64,000 nucleotides of DNA from the NCBI GenBank assembly GCA_030841085.1, contig JAVEDP010000024.1, positions 62,001-126,000 of the forward strand, given 5' to 3'. Below, one piece after another: positions 18,164 through 27,442 of the stretch. The translations under genes were made by a program, and so were the position numbers. Source of the DNA: Pyrinomonadaceae bacterium (GTDB lineage Bacteria > Acidobacteriota > Blastocatellia > Pyrinomonadales > Pyrinomonadaceae). A model generated the notes under the pieces. It made no database searches. It saw only the letters and a program-made list of their open reading frames with translations, and was not told where the DNA came from. Position 1 is the first letter of the stretch. Each line of letters opens with the position of its first letter.

Positions 18164-21100
18164 CTACAGCAGTGCAGCCAACGCTTCTGAGCCTGCTGCC
18201 TCCGTATCAGCGGCCACTCCTGCTCCCATTCCTGTCTCATTGGTGGCTATGGATTCAGCTGAAACTTTGTCCAGCGTTCGCCGGGCGTCCTCAAGATGAT
18301 CGTCAGTTGGTGATTCTTGGTGCGCCATACCTAAACCAATTCCTTGTACCGCCTCTTGTGCGGGATTGCTGATACTTACAATACCGCCTCCGCTGGTGGG
18401 CGAAACGGCTATCGCTTCGAACCCTGTTCCAAGGATGGCGACTGTTGGTTGCGCGACGAAGGTCTCAATTTCCGTGACCTCGTTGAACTTCGTTTGAGGC
18501 ATGACTAGGTTCAATGTCTGAAGGTTCTCGCGGTAACTATCTCCGGTCTCGCCAGCTCCCTGGGCGAATTGCTGTAGGAGATCGCGATCGTGCACCAAGT
18601 CCGTGTGATGTTGGTCTAACGCTTGTTGCACGGCAGCGATCTCTAACCGTTGGCTTATCGAGAAGTAGCTGGCTACCTTCTCTCCAAAAGTGTTTGGCGC
18701 AAGCTCATTCAGTGTTGCCGTCTTCTCGCTACCATCAACGCCTTTGAATAAGACGGGGAAGAACTCCCGGTTTTCGACAAAGCTTCGTATGCGCTCGCCT
18801 GCGCTACGCAATGATGCTTTCGCTGAGTCCTCTACGCTAGCCGCGCGCGCTGCCACCTTCTCCAAACCATCCCGCGCGTCACCATAATGCTGTGCCAAGT
18901 AATTCTGCGCCGCGTAAAGCATCTTGGAATCACGAAGCTTTGTGGCGTTCGCTTCCAACTGATCTACTTCCGTCGCATTGAACTCGGTTTGCGGAATCCC
19001 CTCACTTTGGTTGACGTGTAAATCAACCTCCACGGCTAATGCACTATTGAGCGTCCGGGACAGTTGCCTCTTCTGCTCGACATTCTCTCGCAGCGCTTTC
19101 CGGCGCTCTTCGATGAAGTCAGTGACTCTTTCGCGAATTGGCTGGAGCTGTTTGATCTCTTCGCGCGACTGCTTGATGCGCACTTTCGCTTTTGCGGCTC
19201 TCTCTTTGTAGTCGCGGATGTCATAGAGTTTGATCGGGTTGTGGATTACGCCATATAACCTCATGCGGTAAGCAGAGACCGCCCGTTTGTTAAGGTCGAT
19301 CTCGCGCTCCTTGGTTCGCTGCTGCCGGTCCAAGGTAACAAGCGACCACTGCTCACCGTTGATCTCGAAATTGGCGAAGTGTCTCGACTTCTCGAAATCT
19401 TCCATCCGCTTTTCCGCAACCGCGACGTTGGACTCGGCTACGATCGCGCTGCCTTTGAGCCGCGCGATCGAGCAGGAGTCCCTGGCCGCTTGCCTTAGTT
19501 CACGCGGCTTCGAGCGCGCGATACTGCCTGGCTTGTCGAATGCCGGAGTACCTGTCTGCGATTCCTTCAAAGCTTCGAGCGCCATCTCCTTATCCTTCGG
19601 CCTGTTCAATGCGCCGCCGAGATCCACTGCGGAGTCTGTGTAAACGCGCGCGTCGAATCTGGCGCGCGAAATCGCAACGTAAGCCATCCGCTGATTTAGA
19701 AGGAGATCGGTTTCCGTCGTTTCGGCGTTGACTAAGACTCGATCCATCGTCTTGCCCTGCGCCGAATAGCTCGTCACTGCGTAGCCGTGATCCAGGTGCG
19801 GAAATTTCTCTGGATCGAAAGTGACGACGCGCTTTCCTGCCAACGCCACGGTCAACTTGCTGTCGGCGATTTGAGTGATCGTGCCCAACTCACTGTTCTT
19901 TACCTTCGCTTCTGCAAAGGGCGCGCGAAACTGGATTCTATCTCCCTCGGCAAACTGCCGCTTAGCCTCTTTGTAGACGGCGACCCCTGAGAGTCTTTCC
20001 GGGTTGTAAGTAATCTCTCGCCCGCTTTTAAGTCGAACCGTGATCGTGTTGTCGCTGTGATTGGCGCTGAGCACTTGTCCGTAGTCTCCAGGCTTAATCG
20101 CGTATAGTTTGCTGGCCTTGTTGTAGCGAATGATGTCTTCACCCGGCACATATGCGAGAGCAAAGGTGCGTTCGGCTCCGGTCATGTCCTGGCGAGTCGC
20201 GAGCACTTTCAGTTCATGATCGTCCTGGTTCACAACGCCTTGTTCTTGAAGCTGCCGATGGATGATCGAATTAATAGCCACACGCTCTTCGTTGGCGGGC
20301 GAGATTACCAGCGTCTGTTTTGGATTACTCAGGAAGTCTTTAGCAATGGCCGTCAAGCGGTCTTCGTCGTCAGCAATCTCCGCGATTCGCCCTTGCTCGA
20401 AAAGCGTCGTAACGGCTGCCAGCACGTCCTTTTTCGAGAGTTGTTCGACTGGTATCTTCAAGTCTGACTTCTGTCGCAAAATCTCATCCAACGTAGCAGT
20501 GAGCATCCCTGCTTTGACGAACTGTTCAAACGGCACGCCAGCTTCGACGGCCTGGTGCTGTGCCGTATCACCAACTAACAATAGGCGCGCCACTGGACCC
20601 GCTTTCTTGAAAAAGAGAAACATATTTCGAGTGTCCGACAGCGAGGATTCGTCCATCACGTAGAGAATCTTCTTTCCAATATCGGACTCCATCTGGGTGC
20701 TTGCCACAAACTTCTGCAAGGTCGACGTCTTTATCCCACTCTCAGCCAATAAGTCCGCTGCTGCTCCTGTCGGTGCGAACCCTTCTATCTCATAGCCCTG
20801 TCGCTCAGCTGCTTCTCTAAGGACAGCAAGCGCTGTGGTCTTACCTGTACCGGCGCGACCCTGCAAGCCTACGATCCGGTCGCGACTTTCAAGGAGCGTC
20901 GCTACCGCCTCACGTTGACTGTCATTGAGTGTGATACCCTGCCTCGCTGTGATCTCTTGGACTATTCGACCACCTCTTTCTGGCTCAAGAATCGGCTCCT
21001 GCGTTCCTCTTCCGGCAACCACTCGTTCGAGGTTGCTCCGCTCCATCGCCACGGTCTGCGAGGTCGTCAGCTCTTCCATGCTGCCGTTCCTCATCAACCG

Positions 21101-22285
21101 GATGAACTCACCACTCTCAATTCTTTCATTCAGCTCCTTAATCACCGCGTCGTAGGTTGTGAAGCTCATATTTCTTCTGAGCGCGTCCACTATCACACGG
21201 CGCTTGTCTACCACCGCCTCTCGCTCCCCAGCGTTCATTCTCGCGAACGTCACGGCTGCTTGCGCCCGAGATTTAATCTCGTCGTCATCGAGGATAAGAG
21301 ACCCGCGCTCCTGTGCGGATTGCGCAATGCGCGCCGCTTGCTCGCCGAAGCGGGCGTCCATCTCCAAGTGGCGCGAGCGCATATCTTGTCGGTCATATTG
21401 TTTACTCATGCGGTCTGTCTTCGCGGCCGCCTGGCGCAAGCCTGCGCCATCCGCGACGTTGATGCCCAGCTTGGCCAGACGCTCTTTCATCTCGGCGGCT
21501 TCTTGATCGATTTCCTGGCGGCGTGGACTGCTGGCCGCCAGATACTCCTTAGTGAACCCATTAATCTCCGGTGCGCCGGTGCGCGCATCCACCGTTATTT
21601 CGTAGCCAAGCTTTTGCAGTTCCGCAGCCAAGACCGTGCGATAAATCGCCGTCGCGTACTGCTGGCTCCGGAATAACTCGAGTGGTTGGATCGGCTTGAT
21701 ACGGTCGTCTTCAGTTTGCGTCAGATTGAAGATAACTACATGCGTGTGAAGTTGGGGCGCTGCGTAGCCGGTGGCGCGATCAGGACGCGCCGCGTCGTGC
21801 TTGAACTTGGCGGCGATTATCTTGCCCGTAGTCTCTGCCGGATTGTTGCCTCCGATGCGCGCTTGGGCGTATTTCTCCAACTCCCGAAGAGCCGCATTCA
21901 CGCTCCGGTCATGGGCTTCCATGATCCGCTCATCACCGCCCACCAATGTTGCCAGGGAGACACTCTTGGGCGCTGAGAAGGTCGCATCCCAACCCGCACG
22001 ATGCTCGCTGGACTCAACCATTTCGCCGTAAGCGTTTTCGTACGTTTTCGACGCGACGTGTTTGACAAGCTGCAAGCCCGTGCGCGGGTCCTGACCTTCA
22101 CAGAGACGCTCGAAAGGCTCCTGCCTTACTTCACCTTCGAGTTTCCAAGCGTCGGCTTGTTTGCCGAACCACTCGCCCTTAACGTTCTCGTCTTCGGTGT
22201 AGTAGCTCTCCTGTGTATTAGTGTATTCAGCTTGATAGTAATCTTTGGCCTGCCCTGCGCCCAGGGACTTGCTCATGGTCATCAT
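18164..22285 (-). CDS. MobF-family conjugative relaxase-helicase (TrwC/TraI-like)
   Basis: This 1373-residue protein has an N-terminal TrwC relaxase domain with paired tyrosines near the start (DYY at 15-17, SYY at 27-29) and the HUH metal site HTH at residues 180-182 (QLHTHVVIFN). A P-loop GRAGTGKTTAL lies near residue 470 and further helicase motifs follow (YVMDESSLSD, and HGYAVTSYSAQGKTMDRV). It would nick oriT, stay bound to the 5' end and unwind the strand for transfer. The long C-terminal tail is helical and poorly conserved. Its stop lies only eight bases from the MITE copy of CTAG, so the last residues may have been changed by that insertion. The coupling-protein genes lie just upstream. 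Confidence 0.93.
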   Translation of the reverse strand: MMTMSKSLGAGQAKDYYQAEYTNTQESYYTEDENVKGEWFGKQADAWKLEGEVRQEPFERLCEGQDPRTGLQLVKHVASKTYENAYGEMVESSEHRAGWDATFSAPKSVSLATLVGGDERIMEAHDRSVNAALRELEKYAQARIGGNNPAETTGKIIAAKFKHDAARPDRATGYAAPQLHTHVVIFNLTQTEDDRIKPIQPLELFRSQQYATAIYRTVLAAELQKLGYEITVDARTGAPEINGFTKEYLAASSPRRQEIDQEAAEMKERLAKLGINVADGAGLRQAAAKTDRMSKQYDRQDMRSRHLEMDARFGEQAARIAQSAQERGSLILDDDEIKSRAQAAVTFARMNAGEREAVVDKRRVIVDALRRNMSFTTYDAVIKELNERIESGEFIRLMRNGSMEELTTSQTVAMERSNLERVVAGRGTQEPILEPERGGRIVQEITARQGITLNDSQREAVATLLESRDRIVGLQGRAGTGKTTALAVLREAAERQGYEIEGFAPTGAAADLLAESGIKTSTLQKFVASTQMESDIGKKILYVMDESSLSDTRNMFLFFKKAGPVARLLLVGDTAQHQAVEAGVPFEQFVKAGMLTATLDEILRQKSDLKIPVEQLSKKDVLAAVTTLFEQGRIAEIADDEDRLTAIAKDFLSNPKQTLVISPANEERVAINSIIHRQLQEQGVVNQDDHELKVLATRQDMTGAERTFALAYVPGEDIIRYNKASKLYAIKPGDYGQVLSANHSDNTITVRLKSGREITYNPERLSGVAVYKEAKRQFAEGDRIQFRAPFAEAKVKNSELGTITQIADSKLTVALAGKRVVTFDPEKFPHLDHGYAVTSYSAQGKTMDRVLVNAETTETDLLLNQRMAYVAISRARFDARVYTDSAVDLGGALNRPKDKEMALEALKESQTGTPAFDKPGSIARSKPRELRQAARDSCSIARLKGSAIVAESNVAVAEKRMEDFEKSRHFANFEINGEQWSLVTLDRQQRTKEREIDLNKRAVSAYRMRLYGVIHNPIKLYDIRDYKERAAKAKVRIKQSREEIKQLQPIRERVTDFIEERRKALRENVEQKRQLSRTLNSALAVEVDLHVNQSEGIPQTEFNATEVDQLEANATKLRDSKMLYAAQNYLAQHYGDARDGLEKVAARAASVEDSAKASLRSAGERIRSFVENREFFPVLFKGVDGSEKTATLNELAPNTFGEKVASYFSISQRLEIAAVQQALDQHHTDLVHDRDLLQQFAQGAGETGDSYRENLQTLNLVMPQTKFNEVTEIETFVAQPTVAILGTGFEAIAVSPTSGGGIVSISNPAQEAVQGIGLGMAHQESPTDDHLEDARRTLDKVSAESIATNETGMGAGVAADTEAAGSEALAALL

Positions 22286-22348
22286 GGCGGCTAAGTCTTG
22301 ATGGTTGGGTTGTTGTAGTCAGAATCTTTCATCGCTCGCGACGAGCTT

Positions 22349-23911
22349 TTACATTTCAATCTGGGCGGCTTCCAGTTCTGGATCGACGCCGATCTCCAGC
22401 ACCGCCTGCTCAGTTTCGGGCGTTATTGCCTTTTCATCTTCAGGCGCCATGCTGTCGGGATGCGCAGCTTCACTCATGTTTGCGGCCAAGGCACCGCCGA
22501 GCTGCTTCTCAGTTTCAGCGATCAAATGCTCGTGGCGTTTGGTGTCCTGCTCTCCTCTCTTTGGTGCACGAGCCGACTTCTTCTTTACATCGTGGGGAAG
22601 CGTGGGAATGTGAATTTCGCTCGGCGTCATTTCACGCGGAATGTACCCTCGCGCCACGATCTTTACTGGGGCCAGCGGAAGGCGAAATGGCACTACCACG
22701 TCGGCGTATTTCCAATAGCCATGGAGGTCGGGCAAAGACATAATCTCTTCCTTGCTGATGGCCTGTTTGTGCTCCGTGACTGTCGAGTAGTTGACCGCAT
22801 CACGGCCCTTATCTTCGACGCTGGCAGTCGTGCCGATTTTCGGTTTCTCGACTTCGTATTCTCCTATCGTGTCGCTGATCCAACGGGCCGATTCAGATTC
22901 ACCGCAACGGAAGAAGAGCTTCAGCTTTGGTGCAGCCAGCATCGCTTTCGCCAGTCGATCGTAATACTCTTCGTACTGCGTTTTGCCCTGTGTTCCCTGA
23001 ATCAGTTTGAGTCCGTACTTGCGACCCTCGGTCTCGGTTTCGTAGAGCGCAGGGAGCCGGTGGAGCGAATGAACCTCATCCACGATCACCCAGCACGGAT
23101 GAGCCTGGCCCCATTCGGATGAGACAGACATTAGGCGCTTCATCAAGACGTTGATGAACACCGCCTGTAGTGGGCGCAAAGCTTCTCGCGTATCCATTGT
23201 CGAGGTGATGAAGATCCAGCCTCGGCGAAGCCGCGCCCATTCAGAAAGGCTGAGTTCTGCCTCACAGTCGTCCTGCTCGGGGAGTAATCGCAACGTTTCT
23301 CCGAGATCTGAGAGCACACCCAAAACACCGGCACGCTGCCCGTGCGCATTCTTCGGAATGAGGTGCGCGTGCTCGGTTCCATCAACGATCATGTCAATGG
23401 CTTCCGCGCTTCTCAGCCAAGCGACCATCTGCGCCGGCGTCGGTTTGAACTCAAGCATCCGTCCGAAGATGGCACGCGACGCCTTCAAAAAGAACCCCGA
23501 AGTCGAGGCTTGGTTTGCATCGGATTTACCCGGTAAGAAACTTTCAGCCAGTAGCTTCTTGTCGGTCGGCACACGAATCTCTCCTGCGGGGGACCAGTAC
23601 GGTGATCTGGTGTCGAGCGGATTGAGGATGATGTCACCGCGATTTGGATTGTAGTGGCGCTTGATAAACTCACAGGCCGGGTCATAGATCACGACCGCTT
23701 CTGCCGGTCGGCGCGCCGCGATCTGCAATAGGAAGTGGTGAATTGTTTGACTCTTGCCGGTTCCCGGATCGCCCAACAGCATGACATGCTCGGTCTCTTC
23801 TGAACGTGGCATCCTGATCCAAGTCGGGTGCTCTTCAAATCCGAAATAGTCTCTGAGACTTGCGATCGCACGCGCTCCGGGACCCTTCGTCGGTCTCAAT
23901 CTCCCGTTCAT
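22349..23911 (-). CDS. Soluble VirD4/TraD-type coupling ATPase
   Basis: This 520-residue protein has Walker A LLGDPGTGKSQT at residues 45-56 and Walker B CWVIVDEVHSL at 273-283, followed by GTQGK, as in TraD/TrwB-type type IV coupling proteins. It lacks the usual N-terminal membrane helices. The gene just upstream, overlapping by ATGA, encodes a two-helix membrane protein that probably supplies them. The ribosome site AGGAGGG is clear. The protein should bring the relaxase-DNA complex to the secretion channel. The acidic C-terminal tail resembles those that contact relaxosomes. Confidence 0.88.
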   Translation of the reverse strand: MNGRLRPTKGPGARAIASLRDYFGFEEHPTWIRMPRSEETEHVMLLGDPGTGKSQTIHHFLLQIAARRPAEAVVIYDPACEFIKRHYNPNRGDIILNPLDTRSPYWSPAGEIRVPTDKKLLAESFLPGKSDANQASTSGFFLKASRAIFGRMLEFKPTPAQMVAWLRSAEAIDMIVDGTEHAHLIPKNAHGQRAGVLGVLSDLGETLRLLPEQDDCEAELSLSEWARLRRGWIFITSTMDTREALRPLQAVFINVLMKRLMSVSSEWGQAHPCWVIVDEVHSLHRLPALYETETEGRKYGLKLIQGTQGKTQYEEYYDRLAKAMLAAPKLKLFFRCGESESARWISDTIGEYEVEKPKIGTTASVEDKGRDAVNYSTVTEHKQAISKEEIMSLPDLHGYWKYADVVVPFRLPLAPVKIVARGYIPREMTPSEIHIPTLPHDVKKKSARAPKRGEQDTKRHEHLIAETEKQLGGALAANMSEAAHPDSMAPEDEKAITPETEQAVLEIGVDPELEAAQIEM

Positions 23912-24606
23912 TGTTCCGCCCTCCTTGGAATGAACACGGGTAACCCGATGCCCGTTTCTCGCTGCCCGATCTCCCGCTCATATTCACTCGGGTGAAGCAC
24001 CCGAACACCCCGCAGGAGGTCCCCGGCTTCATACTCCCTATTCATCCTGAGATCGAGCTTGACCGAGATGAGCATGCCGAACGCGATGATGACCGGAAGC
24101 GGTAAAAAACAGATCCAATACAATCCAAGCAGCGACCGACCTTCGTAGATTTGGTCTTTCAGCCAGGGGTACATCTGCTTGTCCATCTGCCACACGTCGC
24201 GCCAGTGGAAAAACTTGTGAGATATGCCCTCTTGTAAGGCAAAGAATGGCCCTAGTTTCGGATCGAACTTTACTCGACCAGTCTCGTCCCTAACAGGCGT
24301 CACTTCATTATCCGTGCAGCCAAGAACCTGCTCTTTGCCGGTAGCCGGATCACTAACGACGCGCACCAATAAGGTGTACCTGGATGGCTTACTGAGTGGC
24401 AGAAATGACTTGATTGAGGCTTTGACGTACTGCCTCAAGTACAGCCGTTGTAGGGGCCGGTAGCCATACCTGGTCTTGAGATACATGCCGCCGACAGTTA
24501 CGCCCAAGCCAATCATCGTCCAGAGAATGAGGTAGGTCGTGATGCGCCTCTGAAAATTTCTAAAGCGCGTTCTTCCTTCTTCGGTGAACGGGTTTCGGCT
24601 CTTCAT
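23908..24606 (-). CDS. Membrane partner of the coupling ATPase
   Basis: This 232-residue protein follows GAGGGAGG and has two membrane segments. One is near residues 24-43 (TTYLILWTMIGLGVTVGGMY) and one about 160-180 (GLYWICFLPLPVIIAFGMLI). Between them is a large loop of some 110 residues, probably outside the membrane. This is the layout of the N-terminal membrane domain of VirD4/TrwB proteins, here as a separate gene overlapping the ATPase gene. The assignment rests on topology and position. Confidence 0.7.
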   Translation of the reverse strand: MKSRNPFTEEGRTRFRNFQRRITTYLILWTMIGLGVTVGGMYLKTRYGYRPLQRLYLRQYVKASIKSFLPLSKPSRYTLLVRVVSDPATGKEQVLGCTDNEVTPVRDETGRVKFDPKLGPFFALQEGISHKFFHWRDVWQMDKQMYPWLKDQIYEGRSLLGLYWICFLPLPVIIAFGMLISVKLDLRMNREYEAGDLLRGVRVLHPSEYEREIGQRETGIGLPVFIPRRAEQ

Positions 24607-24653
24607 TCCTCCCTCCTTCTCGTCACGTCTTGCTCTTGACTCAATCCCTTTGA

Positions 24654-25004
24654 TCAGACTCCCTGACCGTTCCTTTTGGCGCGCATCGCGAGCGCTCCGT
24701 CCGCGATCTCAGAGGTTCGTTCGTTGGCAATAGTGCGGAACTTCTTCCACTCTTCGGCGGTTAAGTTGTTCTCAGCGAGCAGTTGAAAACCTTGCGTAAT
24801 GAGATACTGCCCGCGCGCAAACTGCTCAAACAATATGCGCTCATTGCCAGTCAATCCGTGTTCGTTATTCAGCTTCTCCAGTGCCGCAGAGCGGCCCCAT
24901 AGGTGCGGCGTTTCTCCTGTCTTCGCCGCCCGTCTTTCGATCTCCATCCATAGCTCTTCTGAGATTCGATAGGAGATTGTTTTCAGCTTTTTTGTTCTTG
25001 GCAT
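24654..25004 (-). CDS. Ribbon-helix-helix relaxosome accessory protein (MobC/NikA-like)
   Basis: The protein has 116 residues from the ATG at 25004. The longer frame from 25043 would begin inside a strong palindrome and lacks a ribosome site. The N-terminus MPRTKKLKTISYRISEELWM and the following helix fit a ribbon-helix-helix DNA-binding domain. Such proteins bind oriT beside the relaxase and often repress their own gene. Palindromes that could be its target lie at 25037-25128, immediately upstream. Confidence 0.7.
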   Translation of the reverse strand: MPRTKKLKTISYRISEELWMEIERRAAKTGETPHLWGRSAALEKLNNEHGLTGNERILFEQFARGQYLITQGFQLLAENNLTAEEWKKFRTIANERTSEIADGALAMRAKRNGQGV

Positions 25005-25036
25005 AATCAGCTTTTCTTTCTTATTAGGTGCCTGCG

Positions 25037-25128
25037 GGCGCATGCATTTGTATGCAGCCGCATGCGCCTTCTTCTAATCTCCTTTGCTGCCGGGTTTACA
25101 TACGCATGCAAAAGCGTGCGTGCGTATG
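25037..25128. promoter_or_regulatory. Paired palindromes: candidate oriT or RHH operator
   Basis: GGCGCATGC (25037-25045) and GCATGCGCC (25060-25068) form a nine-base perfect inverted repeat. CATACGCA (25099-25106) and TGCGTATG (25121-25128) form a second. Both share the GCATGC/GCGTATGC theme. They lie directly upstream of an RHH accessory gene in the relaxase operon, the usual place of an oriT or its regulatory sites. No nick site could be identified. Confidence 0.45.
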
Positions 25129-25307
25129 CACCCTCCAGGGGTGACGTGTCATCAAAAATCAGGTGCGAAGCAACTCCTTAACCTTCCCTACTCTCTTGCC
25201 GGAACCTCGAAGGTGAACAGAGAGGGTGTATTTCTTTTACTCTTCATTGAACCTCCCAAAGTTTCGGCGAGTCTGATCAATCACATTTGATCTTGCGATT
25301 CAGGTAG

Positions 25308-25673
25308 TCACTGTGCTTGCAGTGGTTCCCTGACTAGCTCTCTTGGTTGTTCTGAAAGTGGAATCGAACTCGGCCTCTGATCCTTGCCCGGCTTGCCATC
25401 ACGTTTCCCATTAGTGCGCGACTTCCGTCCCTGTATAGGCCCTGTGGCTAGTTTGGCAATCAGGCTCTCTGCGGCGTTTAGATAACTCTCTGTCGCGCTT
25501 TTGACGGCCTGCTTAAGTTCGGCATCCACCGCGTCGATGACGCCTCTTTGTTTGAGCAGATCCGTCAACAGGAAGTCATTGGCCGGTGCCGTTAGCGTGA
25601 TATTGAATGTCCGCATGTCACCCTCAGTTGAATCCTTGACTTCAACTTTCACTCGTTCAGTTTTGCCTGCCAT
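25308..25673 (-). CDS. Small conserved-operon hypothetical protein
   Basis: The product has 121 residues with AAGGAG ahead of the ATG. The N-terminal half looks like mixed beta strands and helices (VKVEVKDST, then RTFNITLTAPANDFLLTDLL). The C-terminus is basic and disordered. It has no membrane segment. It lies in the minus-strand transfer operon, after the 222-residue membrane protein. No family recognised. Confidence 0.6.
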   Translation of the reverse strand: MAGKTERVKVEVKDSTEGDMRTFNITLTAPANDFLLTDLLKQRGVIDAVDAELKQAVKSATESYLNAAESLIAKLATGPIQGRKSRTNGKRDGKPGKDQRPSSIPLSEQPRELVREPLQAQ

Positions 25674-25700
25674 TTTCCATTCTCCTTTCCAAAGTACGGT

Positions 25701-26369
25701 TTACTTGCGGCCATCAGGATTCGGAAGCTTGAGCGCCCTCAGCGGTTCAGGCGCAAACCCCAACGCAATAACTTCTGCCTCGTGAACGAACGGCGCCGGG
25801 ACCGTAATTTCATCCAATCGGGTTGCCAGATAGAGCCGCGCGCCATCCTCGCTCGTGCCTTCGTCAGGCACGCGGACTAACAACGCGGGACCGTCGATTC
25901 GCTCCTTTCCAACGGAGACGACCTCGATGCCAAGTGGCTCAAGCCGGTAACGCACAAAAAGCTGACCGCGCGACGAACTGACTCCTCCCGAACTGTCGAC
26001 TAATCGCATTCCTGGGGGTAGCAGACCAGCGTTGTAGACTCCTGCTAAGAGGGCGGTGACGCTCGCCGGCGTACGCTTGTCGAGAGATTCTTTGGCTGCA
26101 AATAGACTGGACGCCGTAGCCAAAGCTGCTGCCTCCCGAATCCGTTCTTCCGTGCGCGAGACCTCGCCTTCCGACGCTGCCATGAATGAACGGACTTGCT
26201 GCTGCCGCTGTTTTTCGACAATCTCATGGGCTTGGTTTTCCGTTAGGCTGACGTGCGGATCTACCTTGCCGCTTCTCTCCGGCAAAGCGACCGAGAGCAA
26301 CCGCATGCCGACGATTAGTGCCCCAACTATCCCGACGATGAGCACCGGCATATTGCGTCGTTTGGTCAT
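25701..26369 (-). CDS. Membrane-anchored protein of the transfer operon
   Basis: This 222-residue protein has one N-terminal membrane segment (VLIVGIVGALIVGMRLLSVA, about residues 9-28), then a helical stretch and a beta-rich C-terminal domain likely in the periplasm. Its ATG overlaps the stop of the upstream AAA ATPase gene as ATGA, so the two are probably made together and may act together. I do not recognise a VirB family. A periplasmic T4SS accessory role is inferred from position. Confidence 0.6.
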   Translation of the reverse strand: MTKRRNMPVLIVGIVGALIVGMRLLSVALPERSGKVDPHVSLTENQAHEIVEKQRQQQVRSFMAASEGEVSRTEERIREAAALATASSLFAAKESLDKRTPASVTALLAGVYNAGLLPPGMRLVDSSGGVSSSRGQLFVRYRLEPLGIEVVSVGKERIDGPALLVRVPDEGTSEDGARLYLATRLDEITVPAPFVHEAEVIALGFAPEPLRALKLPNPDGRK

Positions 26370-27427
26370 GCTCTGACCTCCTCCAGTTCCTCTAAGCCCC
26401 GCACCCTACGTTCCTCAGTGGCAAATGCCGCTTCTATCCAGCCGTCAATTTCGGCGTGCTCTTCGTTGGCCGCCTCTTCCAGCCGGGCCAGCGCTTTCCG
26501 CAGGCTGGACAGTTCCTTTTGCTCTTTACCAAGGCAAGCGAGATATTCGGCGATGATCTCTTCGGTTAGTAATGTCACTCCGTCATCTACGAGCGCAGTG
26601 AGCAGATCAATAGACTCACGCAGTCCAGGCTTGTCCCTCACTTGCGGCATATCCCACTTGATGAGCTGCGTGATCTTGACAGTCGCTGCGATGAGATAAG
26701 GCCCAGCCTGCGGCACTCGCGCACAGAGGATTCGCACCTCCTCTTCTGGCTTAGCGAGTTCCATCCAAGTGACGAAGCAGCGCGAGCGCAGCGGCTCTGA
26801 AAGCAATTTGAGGTTGTTGCTGGTGAGCGCCACTATGGGCATATGCTCGCGTCGCCGAACACCGATCACGCCCTCAAGCTTCGGTACGTTCGCCCAACCA
26901 CGCGCTAATGGTTGCAGCAGCAGATTCTGAATTTTCAACTCAAGCTTTTCGACCTCATCGACGATCAGCACCGGCGGGGGCTCATTGCGATCCGAGGCTT
27001 CCTTAGCGTAGGCGAAGGCTTCAAGAAACTCTCCCCTCTCGTAGAACTCCTCGGTCCAGACGAGCGTCCGCGCGGTCTTTGCATCTGTACCGCCTCCGAT
27101 TGACTGCTCGATGGCGCGCTCCTGCGCCCGCTGTCGCCAGCCGCCAAGTACCTCGTTAGAAGTCAGTCCTTCGACGCCGGGTACGTAAAAGAGAGTAAGG
27201 TTGCAGCCCTGGGCCAGCGCTTCACCCAATGAAGTTTTGCCCGAGCCGCGCGGTCCGCCGAACAGGAGCGGATGATATTGACGCAGGGCTAAAGCCACGT
27301 CGCTCAAGGTGTGCGATTGCGGTATGTAGCCGGTAGCCGCGAGGACTTCGGCAAGTGCTTGCTTGCCGCATTCCCGCACCAATCTCCTGGGATCAATGCT
27401 TGGTCTCTGTGAGTCTCTCAGTTCCAC
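26366..27427 (-). CDS. MoxR-like AAA+ ATPase inside the T4SS operon
   Basis: The product has 353 residues from a GTG start preceded by AGAGG. Walker A is FGGPRGSGKTS at residues 56-66 and Walker B is VLIVDEVEKLE at 153-163. A sensor-like ALTSNN and an arginine-rich PLRSRCF follow, as in MoxR-type AAA+ proteins. It sits between virB10 and a coupled membrane protein. T4SS operons normally have a VirB11 ATPase, and none was found here, so this ATPase may do a job in assembly or energy supply. That substitution is a hypothesis; MoxR proteins usually act as chaperones. Confidence 0.75.
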   Translation of the reverse strand: MELRDSQRPSIDPRRLVRECGKQALAEVLAATGYIPQSHTLSDVALALRQYHPLLFGGPRGSGKTSLGEALAQGCNLTLFYVPGVEGLTSNEVLGGWRQRAQERAIEQSIGGGTDAKTARTLVWTEEFYERGEFLEAFAYAKEASDRNEPPPVLIVDEVEKLELKIQNLLLQPLARGWANVPKLEGVIGVRRREHMPIVALTSNNLKLLSEPLRSRCFVTWMELAKPEEEVRILCARVPQAGPYLIAATVKITQLIKWDMPQVRDKPGLRESIDLLTALVDDGVTLLTEEIIAEYLACLGKEQKELSSLRKALARLEEAANEEHAEIDGWIEAAFATEERRVRGLEELEEVRA

Positions 27428-27442
27428 TTTGTTCGCCTCTGG

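Noticed and set aside
20915-21676. A 253-codon plus-strand frame opposite the relaxase gene
   Set aside because: It lies wholly over a well-supported relaxase gene, has no ribosome site and its product has a shadow-like composition.
22460-23122. A 220-codon plus-strand frame opposite the coupling ATPase
   Set aside because: Shadow of a real gene with clear Walker motifs on the other strand.
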